The notes: a model not told the origin generated them from the sequence alone. Numbered from the stretch's first letter, positions 1-6,806 are shown. The stretch: 8,688 nucleotides of DNA from Rubrobacter sp. (GCA_016781775.1 JADDPR010000567.1:1-8688); one strand, 5' to 3'. A program made the numbers and translations.

Positions 1-739
1 CCGCCGCCGGCGGCGGCGGCAGGGTCGCGTGGGTAACGGCGCCGCCCGTGCTACCGACCTTGATCGGCGTGGCGGCTGCCGTCTCCTGGGCGGCACCGCC
101 CGAGAGGGCACGTCCCGTCCCGGCGGCGGCGAGGCCAACCACGGCGGCGGCGCCGCCCAGCGCCAAGAAATTCTTGCGGGGCACCGCGATGCCCCGGTTG
201 GAGTGCGCCTCCTTGTACCGGACGTCCATCGTGGGCGCCTCGCGGGGTGCTTCGGCGGCGGGCGCGTCCTGTGCAGGTGCCGCCTCCTTCTTGGAGGGCG
301 CATCGGTCCTGAGGTCGGAGGTCCGGATCAGGTAGTCCGCGAACCAGGCTCCGAGGCCGAGGGCGGAGAGGATCGTCAGGATCGCAGGGATCGGGGCGAT
401 AAAGGGCTCGGTGAAGGCGGCGACGAGCGCGATCGCGCCGAGCCCCGCCACGCCGAGCAGGGCCGCGAGCCGCGAGCGGAGGCTCAGGACGCCGAGGAGG
501 CCCGCGACCACGAGGGAGCCGACGACGGTCGAGGCTATGAGCACGGGTATGTCGGCCGAGCCGAGCGTTTCTATGGCCTGGGTGGCAAAGCCGCCGGGCG
601 TAAGCTCGATAATCCCCTGCGCGATGGCAAGGAACACCGATGGGACGAGGTCGTAGATCCCGTGTACGAGCTCCGCGAGACCGAACGCCAGGATGGCCCC
701 GACCGCACCCGCGGTGAAAGCCCTCATTTTCCTGTTCAC
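1..739 (-). CDS. Membrane-anchored protein, N-terminal part; probable sulfite-oxidase-like molybdopterin oxidoreductase (runs off left edge)
   Basis: The reading frame is open for 246 codons and leaves the window, so only the N-terminus is seen. About five hydrophobic segments are visible (residues 8-29, 32-48, 63-87, 91-109 and 113-138). A charged Ala/Pro-rich linker follows (about 140-185). Next comes a sixth hydrophobic stretch headed by PRKNFLALGG (187-206), which resembles a degenerate twin-arginine motif, and then a proline/alanine hinge at the edge. This layout, helices then RKxFL then a Pro-rich hinge, is what I recall from bacterial membrane-bound oxidoreductases of the sulfite oxidase family. 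In those proteins a periplasmic molybdopterin domain follows, but none of its catalytic residues lies inside the window, so the function is inferred. I chose the GTG at 739 because GGAGAG (747-752) sits 7 bases upstream. The ATG at 727 is the alternative, with poorer spacing. The gene is divergent from ileS. Confidence 0.62.
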   Translation of the reverse strand, partial: MNRKMRAFTAGAVGAILAFGLAELVHGIYDLVPSVFLAIAQGIIELTPGGFATQAIETLGSADIPVLIASTVVGSLVVAGLLGVLSLRSRLAALLGVAGLGAIALVAAFTEPFIAPIPAILTILSALGLGAWFADYLIRTSDLRTDAPSKKEAAPAQDAPAAEAPREAPTMDVRYKEAHSNRGIAVPRKNFLALGGAAAVVGLAAAGTGRALSGGAAQETAAATPIKVGSTGGAVTHATLPPPPAA

Positions 740-853
740 AACACCACTCTCCGCTTCCTGTTCGCCGGCACGGCTCCGGCAAGATTTCCGCATTCCGTAT
801 GGACAGAGTCTACTACCAGGCCACAGTCCGGCCTCTAATAGAGATCACTTATG

Positions 854-876
854 GTTTACGGCCACGGCACGGGTAT
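854..876 (+). promoter_or_regulatory. Possible SigB/SigF-type stress promoter (weak candidate)
   Basis: GTTTAC (854-859) is followed after 11 bases by GGGTAT (871-876). The two boxes resemble the general-stress sigma consensus of Gram-positive bacteria, GTTT then GGGTAT. The spacer is a base or more shorter than usual, which lowers confidence. If real, it would start a second, longer transcript into the ileS T-box leader. Confidence 0.2.
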
Positions 877-936
877 CGGATCATTCGCCGCCCCATCGCT
901 GCGCCGGAAGCCGGGGGCGCCGGAGAGCGCGTCAAC

Positions 937-965
937 TTGACACGTTGGCGCTTTGAGAATACAAA
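937..965 (+). promoter_or_regulatory. Housekeeping sigma promoter of the ileS T-box leader
   Basis: A perfect -35 box TTGACA (937-942) lies 17 bases before the -10-like TACAAA (960-965), which matches TATAAT at four positions. Transcription would start near 972-975, just before the first recognisable T-box bases. The placement fits a leader RNA of about 315 bases before ileS. Confidence 0.7.
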
Positions 966-971
966 GCTCCT

Positions 972-1273
972 TACAGGCGACGACGGGAAGAGTAAGGTCG
1001 GAGAGCGTCGAAAGAGCGAGCCGGGGGCGGTGAGAGCCCGGCGCGGCGTCCGGCCCGAAGATCCTCCCGGAGCCGCCGGTCCCAAAGCGAAGGGCCGCTG
1101 GGGGTTCCCGGCCCAAGCGTTAGTAGGTCCGGCCGGGTGAGCCCGTTACAGCGCATACAAGAGGTTCGGGGGTTTCCCGAACAAGTAGGGTGGTACCGCG
1201 AGGGTTCTCGAAGAGGCCCCCGTCCCTACGGTGGAGCGAGGCTTTGCTCCCTCCGTAGGGGCGGGGGCTTTTT
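972..1273 (+). ncRNA. T-box riboswitch controlling ileS (isoleucine specifier)
   Basis: The RNA senses uncharged tRNA-Ile and switches between antiterminator and terminator. The conserved T-box AGGGTGGTACCGCG is at 1187-1200. Its TGGT (1191-1194) would pair with an ACCA tRNA 3' end, matching the A discriminator expected for tRNA-Ile. The 5' stem I carries GGGAAGAGTAA (985-995), a K-turn/specifier-side signature, and a distal-loop element around GGCGGTGAGAGCC (1026-1038). On the 3' side GAAGATCC places AUC, an Ile codon, at 1061-1063. CCGGGTGAGCCCGTTA near 1132-1147 resembles the usual segment before the antiterminator. GTAGGG (1185-1190) can pair with CCCTAC (1224-1229) to form the antiterminator, and those same bases are in the terminator's 5' arm. 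The helices were traced by eye. The specifier identity agrees with the gene downstream. Confidence 0.92.
1216..1273 (+). terminator. Intrinsic terminator of the ileS T-box
   Basis: A long arm beginning GCCCCCGTCCCTACGG (1216-1231) pairs with CCGTAGGGGCGGGGGC (1253-1268), with one G-U pair. An upper GGAGC/GCTCC stem (1233-1237 with 1246-1250) continues the helix, and five Ts follow (1269-1273). The 5' arm shares CCCTAC with the antiterminator, so charged tRNA should favour this structure and stop transcription just before the ileS ribosome site. A U tract points to control of transcription rather than translation. Confidence 0.88.
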
Positions 1274-1291
1274 ATACGGGAGGCGTTGCGT

Positions 1292-4200
1292 ATGGCGTTC
1301 GAACAGGTTGGATCGCGGGTGAGCTTCCCGAAGCTCGAAGAGGAGATGCTCGGGCTGTGGCGTGAGATCGGGGCTTTCCAGAAGTCCGTCGAGAACCGTC
1401 CGGCGGAGAATCCGTTCGTCTTCTACGAGGGACCGCCGACCGCGAACGGCCGTCCCGGCTTCCACCACGCCCTCGCCCGCGCCTTCAAGGACCTCATCCC
1501 CCGCTACAAGACCATGCAGGGCTACCGCGTCGAGCGCAAAGGCGGCTGGGACTGCCACGGCCTCCCCGTAGAGCTCCAGGTCGAGAAGGAGCTCGGGCTC
1601 TCCGGCAAGGCCGACGTGGAGAAGTACGGCGTGGAAGAGTTCAACAAGCTCTGCCGCGAGTCCGTCTTCCGCTACGTCGAGGAGTGGCGCGAGATGAGCG
1701 AGCGCCTCGGCTTCTGGGTCGACATGGACGACGCCTACTGGACCCTCAAAAACTCCTATATAGAGAGCGTGTGGTGGGCCCTCAAGACCCTCCACGACCG
1801 CGACCTCCTGTACGAAGGCTACAAGGTGACGGCCCACTGCCCCCGCGACCAGACCTCGCTCTCCTCCGCCGAGGTCGCGATGGGCTACGAGACCGTCACC
1901 GACCCGAGCGTCTACGTAAAGCTCCCGCTCGTCGACGACCCCAATACGTCGCTCCTGATCTGGACCACGACCCCCTGGACCCTCGTCTCCAACACCGCCG
2001 TCTCGGCGGCCCCCGAGGTCGAGTACGTCACGGTGCGGGCCGGGGACGAGGGGCTGATCCTGGCGCGAGAGCTCGTGGAGAAGGTCCTCGGCGAGGGCGA
2101 CCACGAAATCCTGGAGACGAGGAGCGGCCGCGAGCTCGAAGGAAAAAAGTACCGCCGCCCCTTCGAGTACGTCCCCGTCGAGCATTCGCCGAACCTGTTT
2201 AGCGTGGTCCTCGGCGACCACGTGACTACCTCGGAGGGTACGGGGCTGGTGCATACGGCCCCCGCCTACGGCGAGGACGACGCGAGGATGGGGAGGCGCT
2301 ACGGCCTGCCGACGATCCACCCCGTCAAGCCGGACGGGACCTTCGACGAGCGCGTAGGGGCCTTCGCCGGCGTCTTCGTGAAGGAGGCCGACGGGGGCCT
2401 CGTGGAGGAGCTCCGGGAGACGGGCTTTTTGTACCGGGCGGAGGACTACGAGCACTCTTACCCCCACTGCTGGCGGTGCGGCACCCCGCTCCTCTACTAC
2501 GCCAAGAAGGCCTGGTACGCGAGGACGACGGCCGTGCTCGACGACCTGCTGCGGGAGAACGAGAACATCAACTGGGTCCCCGAGCACATAAAGTGGGGCC
2601 GCTTCGGCGACTGGCTGCGCAACAACGTCGACTGGGCCCTCTCGCGGGAGCGCTACTGGGGGACGCCGCTGCCGGTCTGGCGCTGCGAGGAGGGTCACGT
2701 CACCGTCGTCGGGAGCGTCGCCGAGCTAGAAGAGCTCGCAATCGGCCCCGTACCCGACGACCTGCACCGCCCCTACATAGACGACGTGAAGGTGAGGTGC
2801 TCCGGGTGCGAGCGGGAGGCGACCCGCGTGCCCGAGGTCCTCGATGCATGGTTCGACTCGGGGAGCATGCCGTTCGCCCAGCAGCACTACCCGTTCGACG
2901 AGGACGGCGAGGACTTCGAGCGCCACTTCCCGGCTGACTTTATCTCGGAGGGGGTGGACCAGACGCGAGGGTGGTTCTACTCGCTCTTGGCCTCCTCGAC
3001 GATGCTCTTCGGCCGGAGCCCGTACAAGACCTGCATGGTCCTCGGGCACGTCCTCGACTCCGAGGGCAAGAAGATGAGCAAGAGCCGGGGGAACATCGTG
3101 AACCCGTGGGAGGTCTTCGGGGAGCAGGGCGCGGACGCCTTGAGGTGGGCGCTCTACACGGCGACGAGCCCCGGCAACCCGAGGCGCTTCTCCAAGGAGC
3201 AGGTCGACGAGGCGGTCCGCAAGCACCTCCTCACCCTCTGGAACACCTACTCCTTCTTCGTCACCTACGCGAGGATCGACGGCTTCGACCCCGTGCGCGA
3301 CTACGTGGCGCCGCAGGATCGCAGCCTCATGGACCGCTGGGCGCTCTCGGAGCTTCAGCTTACGGTCCGTGCCGTGACCGAGAAGATGGACGCCTATGAC
3401 GTGACGGCGGCGGGTCGGGCTTTGGGCGAGTTCGTGGACGAGCTCTCCAACTGGTACGTGAGGCGCAGCCGCAGACGCTTCTGGAAAGCCGAGGACGACG
3501 GCGACAAGAAGGCCGCCCACTCCACCCTCTACGAGTGCCTGACGACGGTCGCGAAGCTCTCGGCGCCCTTCACGCCGTTTGTAGCGGAGGCGCTGTACCG
3601 AAACCTCGTCGTGAACGCGGACGCGGACGCGCCGGAGAGCGTGCATCTGGCCGACTGGCCGGGGGTCGACGAGGCGCTCGTGGACGAGGGTCTCTCGCGG
3701 CGGATGGCGGCGGCGCGACGGATCGTCGCTCTGGGCAGGGCGGCGCGAAACGCGGCGGCGATCAAGACGCGCCAACCCCTTCGCGAGGTCGTCGTCGTGC
3801 AGGAGGCGACGGCCGACGGTGACGGAGACCTCCGGGCGGGGGTCGAGGCGCTAGCGCCGATCGTGCTCGACGAGCTGAACGTCAAGGACCTCCGGTTCGG
3901 GGAGGCTCAAAGCATCCTGGCCTACGACCTGAAGCCGAACCTCGGGGTGGTCGGGCCGAAGTACGGCAGGCTCGTGCCGGGGATAAGAAGGGCCCTGACG
4001 GAGGCTCCGGTCGAGGTCGGGGTACGGGCGGCAGCGGGCGAGCCCGTTCGGGTCGAGGTCGACGGCGAGGCGGTGGAGCTCTCGCCCGAGGAGCTTCTGG
4101 TGGAGCCGAAGGAGCGGGAGGGGTATGCTCTCGCGCGCGAGGGGGATCTCGCGGTCGCCCTCAAGACGGAGCTCGACGAGGCGCTCGTGGACGAGGGGCT

Positions 4201-4474
4201 CGTTCGGGAGCTCGTCCATAAGGTTCAGAACCTCAGAAGGGAGAAGGGGTTCGAGATCGAGGACACCGTCTCGGTGGAGCTCGGCGGGAGCCCCCGCATC
4301 AATCGCCTGCTGGAGGGCGCCTGGGGTGATTACTTCAAGAGCGAGGTGCTGGCCCGGGACCTCAAGCTGGACGGTGAGACGAACGGTGCGACGGGTGGCG
4401 CGCAGAGCATGAGCGTCGAGGGCGAGGAGCTCCGGGTGAAGGTCCGGGGGCTCGGCAAGATCGGGGCCGAATGA
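1292..4474 (+). CDS. ileS: Isoleucyl-tRNA synthetase, long eukaryote-like type (IleRS2)
   Basis: Charges tRNA-Ile with isoleucine in the cytoplasm (class I synthetase). The product has 1060 residues, near the length of the eukaryote-like type and longer than the usual bacterial type of about 940. The ATP-binding signature reads PTANGRPGFHHALAR, giving G56-F-H-H59 where most synthetases have HXGH. KMSKS is at 594-598. The editing (CP1) domain shows WTTTPWTL from residue 224 and HTAPAYGEDD from 321, including the conserved Asp region that deacylates Val-tRNA. Cys pairs such as CWRC (393-396) and a later CSGC could bind zinc. The anticodon-binding region and a C-terminal extension of this IleRS type (with YDLKPNLGVVGPKYG) follow. 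ATG 1292 was chosen because GGGAGG (1278-1283) sits 8 bases upstream; the in-frame TTG at 1286 is too close to it. Expression should depend on the T-box just upstream. The next gene is 79 bases downstream on the same strand. Confidence 0.97.
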   Translation: MAFEQVGSRVSFPKLEEEMLGLWREIGAFQKSVENRPAENPFVFYEGPPTANGRPGFHHALARAFKDLIPRYKTMQGYRVERKGGWDCHGLPVELQVEKELGLSGKADVEKYGVEEFNKLCRESVFRYVEEWREMSERLGFWVDMDDAYWTLKNSYIESVWWALKTLHDRDLLYEGYKVTAHCPRDQTSLSSAEVAMGYETVTDPSVYVKLPLVDDPNTSLLIWTTTPWTLVSNTAVSAAPEVEYVTVRAGDEGLILARELVEKVLGEGDHEILETRSGRELEGKKYRRPFEYVPVEHSPNLFSVVLGDHVTTSEGTGLVHTAPAYGEDDARMGRRYGLPTIHPVKPDGTFDERVGAFAGVFVKEADGGLVEELRETGFLYRAEDYEHSYPHCWRCGTPLLYYAKKAWYARTTAVLDDLLRENENINWVPEHIKWGRFGDWLRNNVDWALSRERYWGTPLPVWRCEEGHVTVVGSVAELEELAIGPVPDDLHRPYIDDVKVRCSGCEREATRVPEVLDAWFDSGSMPFAQQHYPFDEDGEDFERHFPADFISEGVDQTRGWFYSLLASSTMLFGRSPYKTCMVLGHVLDSEGKKMSKSRGNIVNPWEVFGEQGADALRWALYTATSPGNPRRFSKEQVDEAVRKHLLTLWNTYSFFVTYARIDGFDPVRDYVAPQDRSLMDRWALSELQLTVRAVTEKMDAYDVTAAGRALGEFVDELSNWYVRRSRRRFWKAEDDGDKKAAHSTLYECLTTVAKLSAPFTPFVAEALYRNLVVNADADAPESVHLADWPGVDEALVDEGLSRRMAAARRIVALGRAARNAAAIKTRQPLREVVVVQEATADGDGDLRAGVEALAPIVLDELNVKDLRFGEAQSILAYDLKPNLGVVGPKYGRLVPGIRRALTEAPVEVGVRAAAGEPVRVEVDGEAVELSPEELLVEPKEREGYALAREGDLAVALKTELDEALVDEGLVRELVHKVQNLRREKGFEIEDTVSVELGGSPRINRLLEGAWGDYFKSEVLARDLKLDGETNGATGGAQSMSVEGEELRVKVRGLGKIGAE

Positions 4475-4491
4475 GGTGAAGCGGAAACGGG

Positions 4492-4497
4492 TATGAT
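4492..4497 (+). promoter_or_regulatory. Possible -10 box upstream of the small membrane protein gene (weak)
   Basis: TATGAT, five of six bases of the consensus, lies in the short gap after ileS. No convincing -35 box is found 16-18 bases before it. The gene downstream may instead be transcribed by read-through from ileS. Confidence 0.25.
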
Positions 4498-4553
4498 GAG
4501 GGCTTGATGTCGTCCGACGCAGTCGGTGAGAAGAGGCGAGAGGGAGGTATGAG

Positions 4554-4991
4554 GTGTTCGGGAGCAGATCGCGGACGAAGAAGTTGAAGAGGGGGGCTAC
4601 CAATGGGTCTGCCCTGGTAGCCGCCTACGCGGGGGCGAGACCGGTCGCCGAGAGGCTCCTGTACGACGACGACCTCCGGGACAACATCCGCACCCTTATA
4701 GAGTCGTCCCGCAAGATCCTGGACGAGCTCTCCGACGAGAGCCCGCAGGAGATCGTCGCGAAGCTCTGGGACGACGACAAGGTGCGCAACCAGGTCGAGT
4801 CGGCCGTCGGCGCCGCCCAGGAGGGCGTGAAGAGGGCACAGGGGAAGAAGGTCCGCAGCAGAGGCGGCGGCTCCGGCAAGCTCTTGCTGGTCCTGGCCGC
4901 CGGCGCCGGCTTCCTCTTCCTGAGCCCGAGGACCGGCCCCCAGGCCCGCCGCATAGCTGGCGACATCTACAACGCCGTCAGGTCGGGCTAG
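4554..4991 (+). CDS. Small single-pass membrane protein with internal helical repeat, function unknown
   Basis: A 145-residue protein starting at GTG, with GGGAGG (4542-4547) six bases upstream. Residues 1-13 are basic. Two similar segments follow about 35 residues apart: LLYDDDLRDN (35-44) and KLWDDDKVRN (70-79). Each begins a predicted amphipathic helix, so the soluble part looks like a duplicated helical unit. A Lys/Arg/Gly-rich linker leads to one hydrophobic helix (109-124) and a short tail, SPRTGPQARR. The helix plus P-x-T/S-G-x-x-R tail resembles the membrane end of YtxH-like proteins and of helical hypothetical proteins I recall from actinobacteria. That likeness is weak and gives no reaction or pathway. 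The N-terminal domain is probably cytoplasmic, judging by the positive linker. It lies downstream of ileS, possibly co-transcribed, and is closed by its own terminator. Confidence 0.85.
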   Translation: MFGSRSRTKKLKRGATNGSALVAAYAGARPVAERLLYDDDLRDNIRTLIESSRKILDELSDESPQEIVAKLWDDDKVRNQVESAVGAAQEGVKRAQGKKVRSRGGGSGKLLLVLAAGAGFLFLSPRTGPQARRIAGDIYNAVRSG

Positions 4992-5017
4992 GGAGACGGC
5001 AAGAAGGAAGGTTCAAG

Positions 5018-5056
5018 AGGGCCCCCGCTCGGATTCGAACGGGGGCCCTTTGTTTA
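5018..5056 (+). terminator. Strong hairpin terminator between convergent genes
   Basis: GGGCCCCCG (5019-5027) pairs perfectly with CGGGGGCCC (5040-5048) around a 12-base loop, followed by TTTGTTT. It ends transcription of the small membrane protein gene. The complementary strand is moderately T-rich after the hairpin (CTCTTGAACC TTCCTTCTT), so it may also stop the minus-strand gene ending at 5069. Confidence 0.88.
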
Positions 5057-5068
5057 GCCCGGAGGTGG

Positions 5069-5494
5069 CTAGTACAGGGGCTTGAAGGTCGGGCAGACCA
5101 TGTCTATCACCCGATCGAAAGCCCGGGCGCCGTCGCGGTTCCCGGCGGCTTCTACGAAGCGGCCCCGCAGCGTCGCGAGCCCCGCCATGACCTCTTCTCG
5201 TGCCCGTTCGGCCCGGTTGCGGGCGCTCTCGCTCGGTATGCCGGCCTTCTCCAGCCGTGCGGCGCGCTCGCCGAGGCGCTCGGCGCGCTCCAGGTTCGTG
5301 GCCTGCGACCGGAGGTAGTCACGGATCATGCCGGCGGCCCGGGATTCGAGCGCCGGGACGACCGTCGCCTTTTCCTCATGGTCCCCGGAACGGTCGTGCG
5401 ACCCTGAGGGGGCCTCGCTCCCTCGAAACGGCGAGCGTAGTCGCGGAAGACGCGACCGCAACGATGCGAAAAACGGTAGACTACTTTCACTCAT
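5069..5494 (-). CDS. Small helical protein of unknown function
   Basis: A 141-residue product with no family I recognise. The N-terminal 55 residues are rich in Ser, Arg and Pro and probably disordered. From about MIRDYLRSQ (residue 56) on, the sequence is highly charged and helical, with Arg/Glu/Ala-rich heptad-like stretches suggesting a coiled coil or helical bundle. It ends in a distinct segment, FDRVIDMVCPTFKPLY, holding the only cysteine. No signal peptide or membrane helix is seen. The frame stays open to 5611, but I prefer the ATG at 5494 because TAGAAT lies 7 bases upstream and no Shine-Dalgarno is found for any start. The internal ATG at 5329 would give only the helical part and also lacks a clear ribosome site. 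It is divergent from, and start-to-start with, the lipoprotein gene. The opposite strand of this region is also open, so the coding strand rests on that layout and on the terminator downstream. Confidence 0.68.
   Translation of the reverse strand: MSESSLPFFASLRSRLPRLRSPFRGSEAPSGSHDRSGDHEEKATVVPALESRAAGMIRDYLRSQATNLERAERLGERAARLEKAGIPSESARNRAERAREEVMAGLATLRGRFVEAAGNRDGARAFDRVIDMVCPTFKPLY
5477..5487 (+). promoter_or_regulatory. -10-like box for the lipoprotein gene (possible leaderless start)
   Basis: Two overlapping candidates, TAGACT (5477-5482) and TACTTT (5482-5487), sit 10 and 5 bases before the ATG at 5493. No Shine-Dalgarno sequence precedes the ATG. No TTGACA-like box is seen at the right distance. 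The arrangement would place the RNA start at or within a few bases of the start codon. Confidence 0.35.
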
Positions 5495-6059
5495 GGTGCG
5501 TATTCTAGAACTCCGGGCATCCGCCGTTGTGATGATTCTCTCACTGCTCCTCGTCGCGGGCTGCTCCGGCGTCTCGGGCGGGCCGCGCGAGCAGGCCAAC
5601 GAGGCCATCACCGAAGCGAACGAGACGATCGCCGAGCACGACCGGCTCTTCGGGGAGGCGCGCGAGACCTACGGGAGCGCCAGGGAGGCCATAGAAGGCG
5701 GGGAGAACCCGGAGGAGCAGGCCGAGCGCATCGCTCAGGCGCGCGAGACCCTGAAGGAGGCCCGGGCGAGCCTCGAGGAGGCGCGGGAACCGCTTCTCGA
5801 AGTTCGCGACCTCGACGTGGAGCCCGAGATCAAGGAGTACGCCGGTCTCGTGACCGAGGCGATGGACGCCCAGCTCCAGGCCGAGGCCGGGGAGATAGAA
5901 TTCTACGAGATCCTTGAAGCGGACCCGATCCTGGAGAACGATCGCGAGAGGGCGCTCGATACCCTGGCCGAGGTGGAAGACAGCTACGAGAGCGCCGAGG
6001 CGGCCTACGCAAAATCCCGCGAGCTCGCCGACGCCAACCCCGAGCTTATAGGAGGATAG
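5493..6059 (+). CDS. Acidic helical lipoprotein, function unknown
   Basis: A 188-residue precursor. Residues 1-23 form a lipoprotein signal: a short positively charged start, a hydrophobic core (VVMILSLLL) and the lipobox LVAG before Cys24, where lipid attachment and cleavage are expected. The mature part is thus tethered to the outer face of the membrane. It is almost wholly helical and very rich in Glu and Ala, with long stretches that could form an extended coiled coil (about 33-105), and has no catalytic motif I can name. The frame is open upstream to 5328, but the signal peptide fixes the start at ATG 5493 or GTG 5496. Neither has a Shine-Dalgarno, which suggests a leaderless message. 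The ATG overlaps the start codon of the minus-strand neighbour. It could be a spacer, scaffold or stress lipoprotein; none of these is shown by the sequence. Confidence 0.88.
   Translation: MVRILELRASAVVMILSLLLVAGCSGVSGGPREQANEAITEANETIAEHDRLFGEARETYGSAREAIEGGENPEEQAERIAQARETLKEARASLEEAREPLLEVRDLDVEPEIKEYAGLVTEAMDAQLQAEAGEIEFYEILEADPILENDRERALDTLAEVEDSYESAEAAYAKSRELADANPELIGG
5502..5507 (-). promoter_or_regulatory. -10 box for the divergent small helical gene (possible leaderless start)
   Basis: TAGAAT on the minus strand matches TATAAT at five of six positions and ends exactly 7 bases before the ATG at 5494. That spacing puts the transcription start on the A of the start codon, the classic leaderless geometry. 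The box lies inside codons 4-5 of the lipoprotein gene on the other strand. Confidence 0.45.
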
Positions 6060-6247
6060 CCGGTTAGGACCTTCCTGATCGTCCCTTCTTTTCCCACGGA
6101 AGCAATCGAGATGGACCCGAAGAAGCCGCTGGCCCTCTGTCAACGGGAGACATGGTCGGAGGTCGCAGGAGTTGGCCGGAGATCTGCCGTGGAGGTTCGG
6201 TAACTACCGACCGGGCGTGAGCCGATAAAGCGACGGTGGTCCGACCC
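6060..6247. other. Intergenic stretch between convergent genes
   Basis: It holds no supported gene; an open minus-strand frame here (6064-6306) has shadow-like composition and runs into the Uma2 gene. A small inverted repeat, TCGGTA-AC-TACCGA, lies near 6199-6212 but has no T run, so it is not a convincing terminator. No other structure is seen. Confidence 0.5.
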
Positions 6248-6806
6248 TCAGCCTTCGAACAGCGCCGCGACGGGGAGCTTCCATCCGGGGACGACGTCGG
6301 CGCCATCTATCGCATCTTCCTCGGAGAGGACGCGTATGTGCTCCGCAGAGCGGTAGACCGTAACGGTGCGCCGGGCTTCGCCGGGATCAAGGACGAGGAC
6401 CATGAGCGCGCCGGCCTCGAGCCAGGCTAGCGCCTTCTCCGTGACCTGCGCGTAGGTGTCGTTGGGGGAGACCACCTCGACCGCGAGGTCCGGCGCGCCG
6501 GGCCAGTACCCCTCGACCGACCTGCCCTACCTCCTCGATCCTCTCGCGTCGGACGAAGGCTGCATCGGGAGCGCGTACGGTATCCGGGTTCGAGGCGACC
6601 TTGAAACCCGTCTCGGCTGCATACGTTCGGCCGAGGCCGTGAGATTTGACGTAGCTTCTTAACTCCCCGAATATCTCTCCGGCCAGGTACCCGTGTTCAT
6701 TGCCCGTCGGTGTCATCCTCTTTAATTTCCCCCCCACCAACTCGTAACGTGAGCCATCGTCCGGCATGCGGAGCAGCTGCTCGGCCGTAGTTTGTGTAGC
6801 TTCCAT
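6248..6806 (-). pseudogene. Uma2-family (PD-(D/E)XK nuclease fold) gene broken by one frameshift
   Basis: Two minus-strand frames together encode a near-complete protein of about 186 residues, the usual size of the Uma2/DUF820 family. The first part starts at ATG 6806 with MEATQTTAEQLLRMPDDG and carries the family marks YELVGGKL, AETGF and APDAAFV (catalytic-type Asp81). It stays in frame to RIEEVG. The second part resumes as VEGYWPGAPDLAVEVVSP and holds the Glu of the core, a Lys about a dozen residues later, and the C-terminus ending at 6248. Removing one base from the GGG run (CCC at 6525-6527 on the plus strand) joins the halves as EEVGRSVEGYW, a natural family sequence. The gene is therefore either recently inactivated or carries a sequencing error. 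Some codons (for example AAA TTA AAG) are more AT-rich than the neighbours. Uma2 proteins are predicted nucleases found in many copies in some genomes; their roles are poorly known. Confidence 0.85.

Noticed and set aside
1..20. Run of CCG/GGC triplets at the left edge, possible simple repeat
   Set aside because: It is the coding sequence of a Pro/Ala hinge in the partial membrane protein rather than an independent repeat element.
51..782. A 243-codon minus-strand open frame with an ATG start at 782
   Set aside because: Its product is dominated by Arg, Pro and Gly with no hydrophobic pattern. The other minus-strand frame over the same bases gives regular membrane helices and runs off the edge, so this is a shadow.
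1226..2698. A 490-codon minus-strand open frame inside ileS (and a similar one at 2726-3775)
   Set aside because: They are antisense to an unambiguous IleRS; long antisense frames are expected in GC-rich coding DNA and these show no domain.
5019..5048. GTTCGAATC on the minus strand, like a tRNA T-loop
   Set aside because: It is only the loop of the perfect terminator hairpin; no T-stem, anticodon arm or acceptor stem can be built around it.
6064..6306. 80-codon minus-strand frame between the lipoprotein and Uma2 genes
   Set aside because: No ribosome site, no recognisable composition, and it overlaps the Uma2 C-terminus in another frame.
6715..6740. Long C homopolymer suspected as a second frameshift in the Uma2 gene
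   Set aside because: The frame reads ELVGGKLKRM straight through it, as expected for the family.
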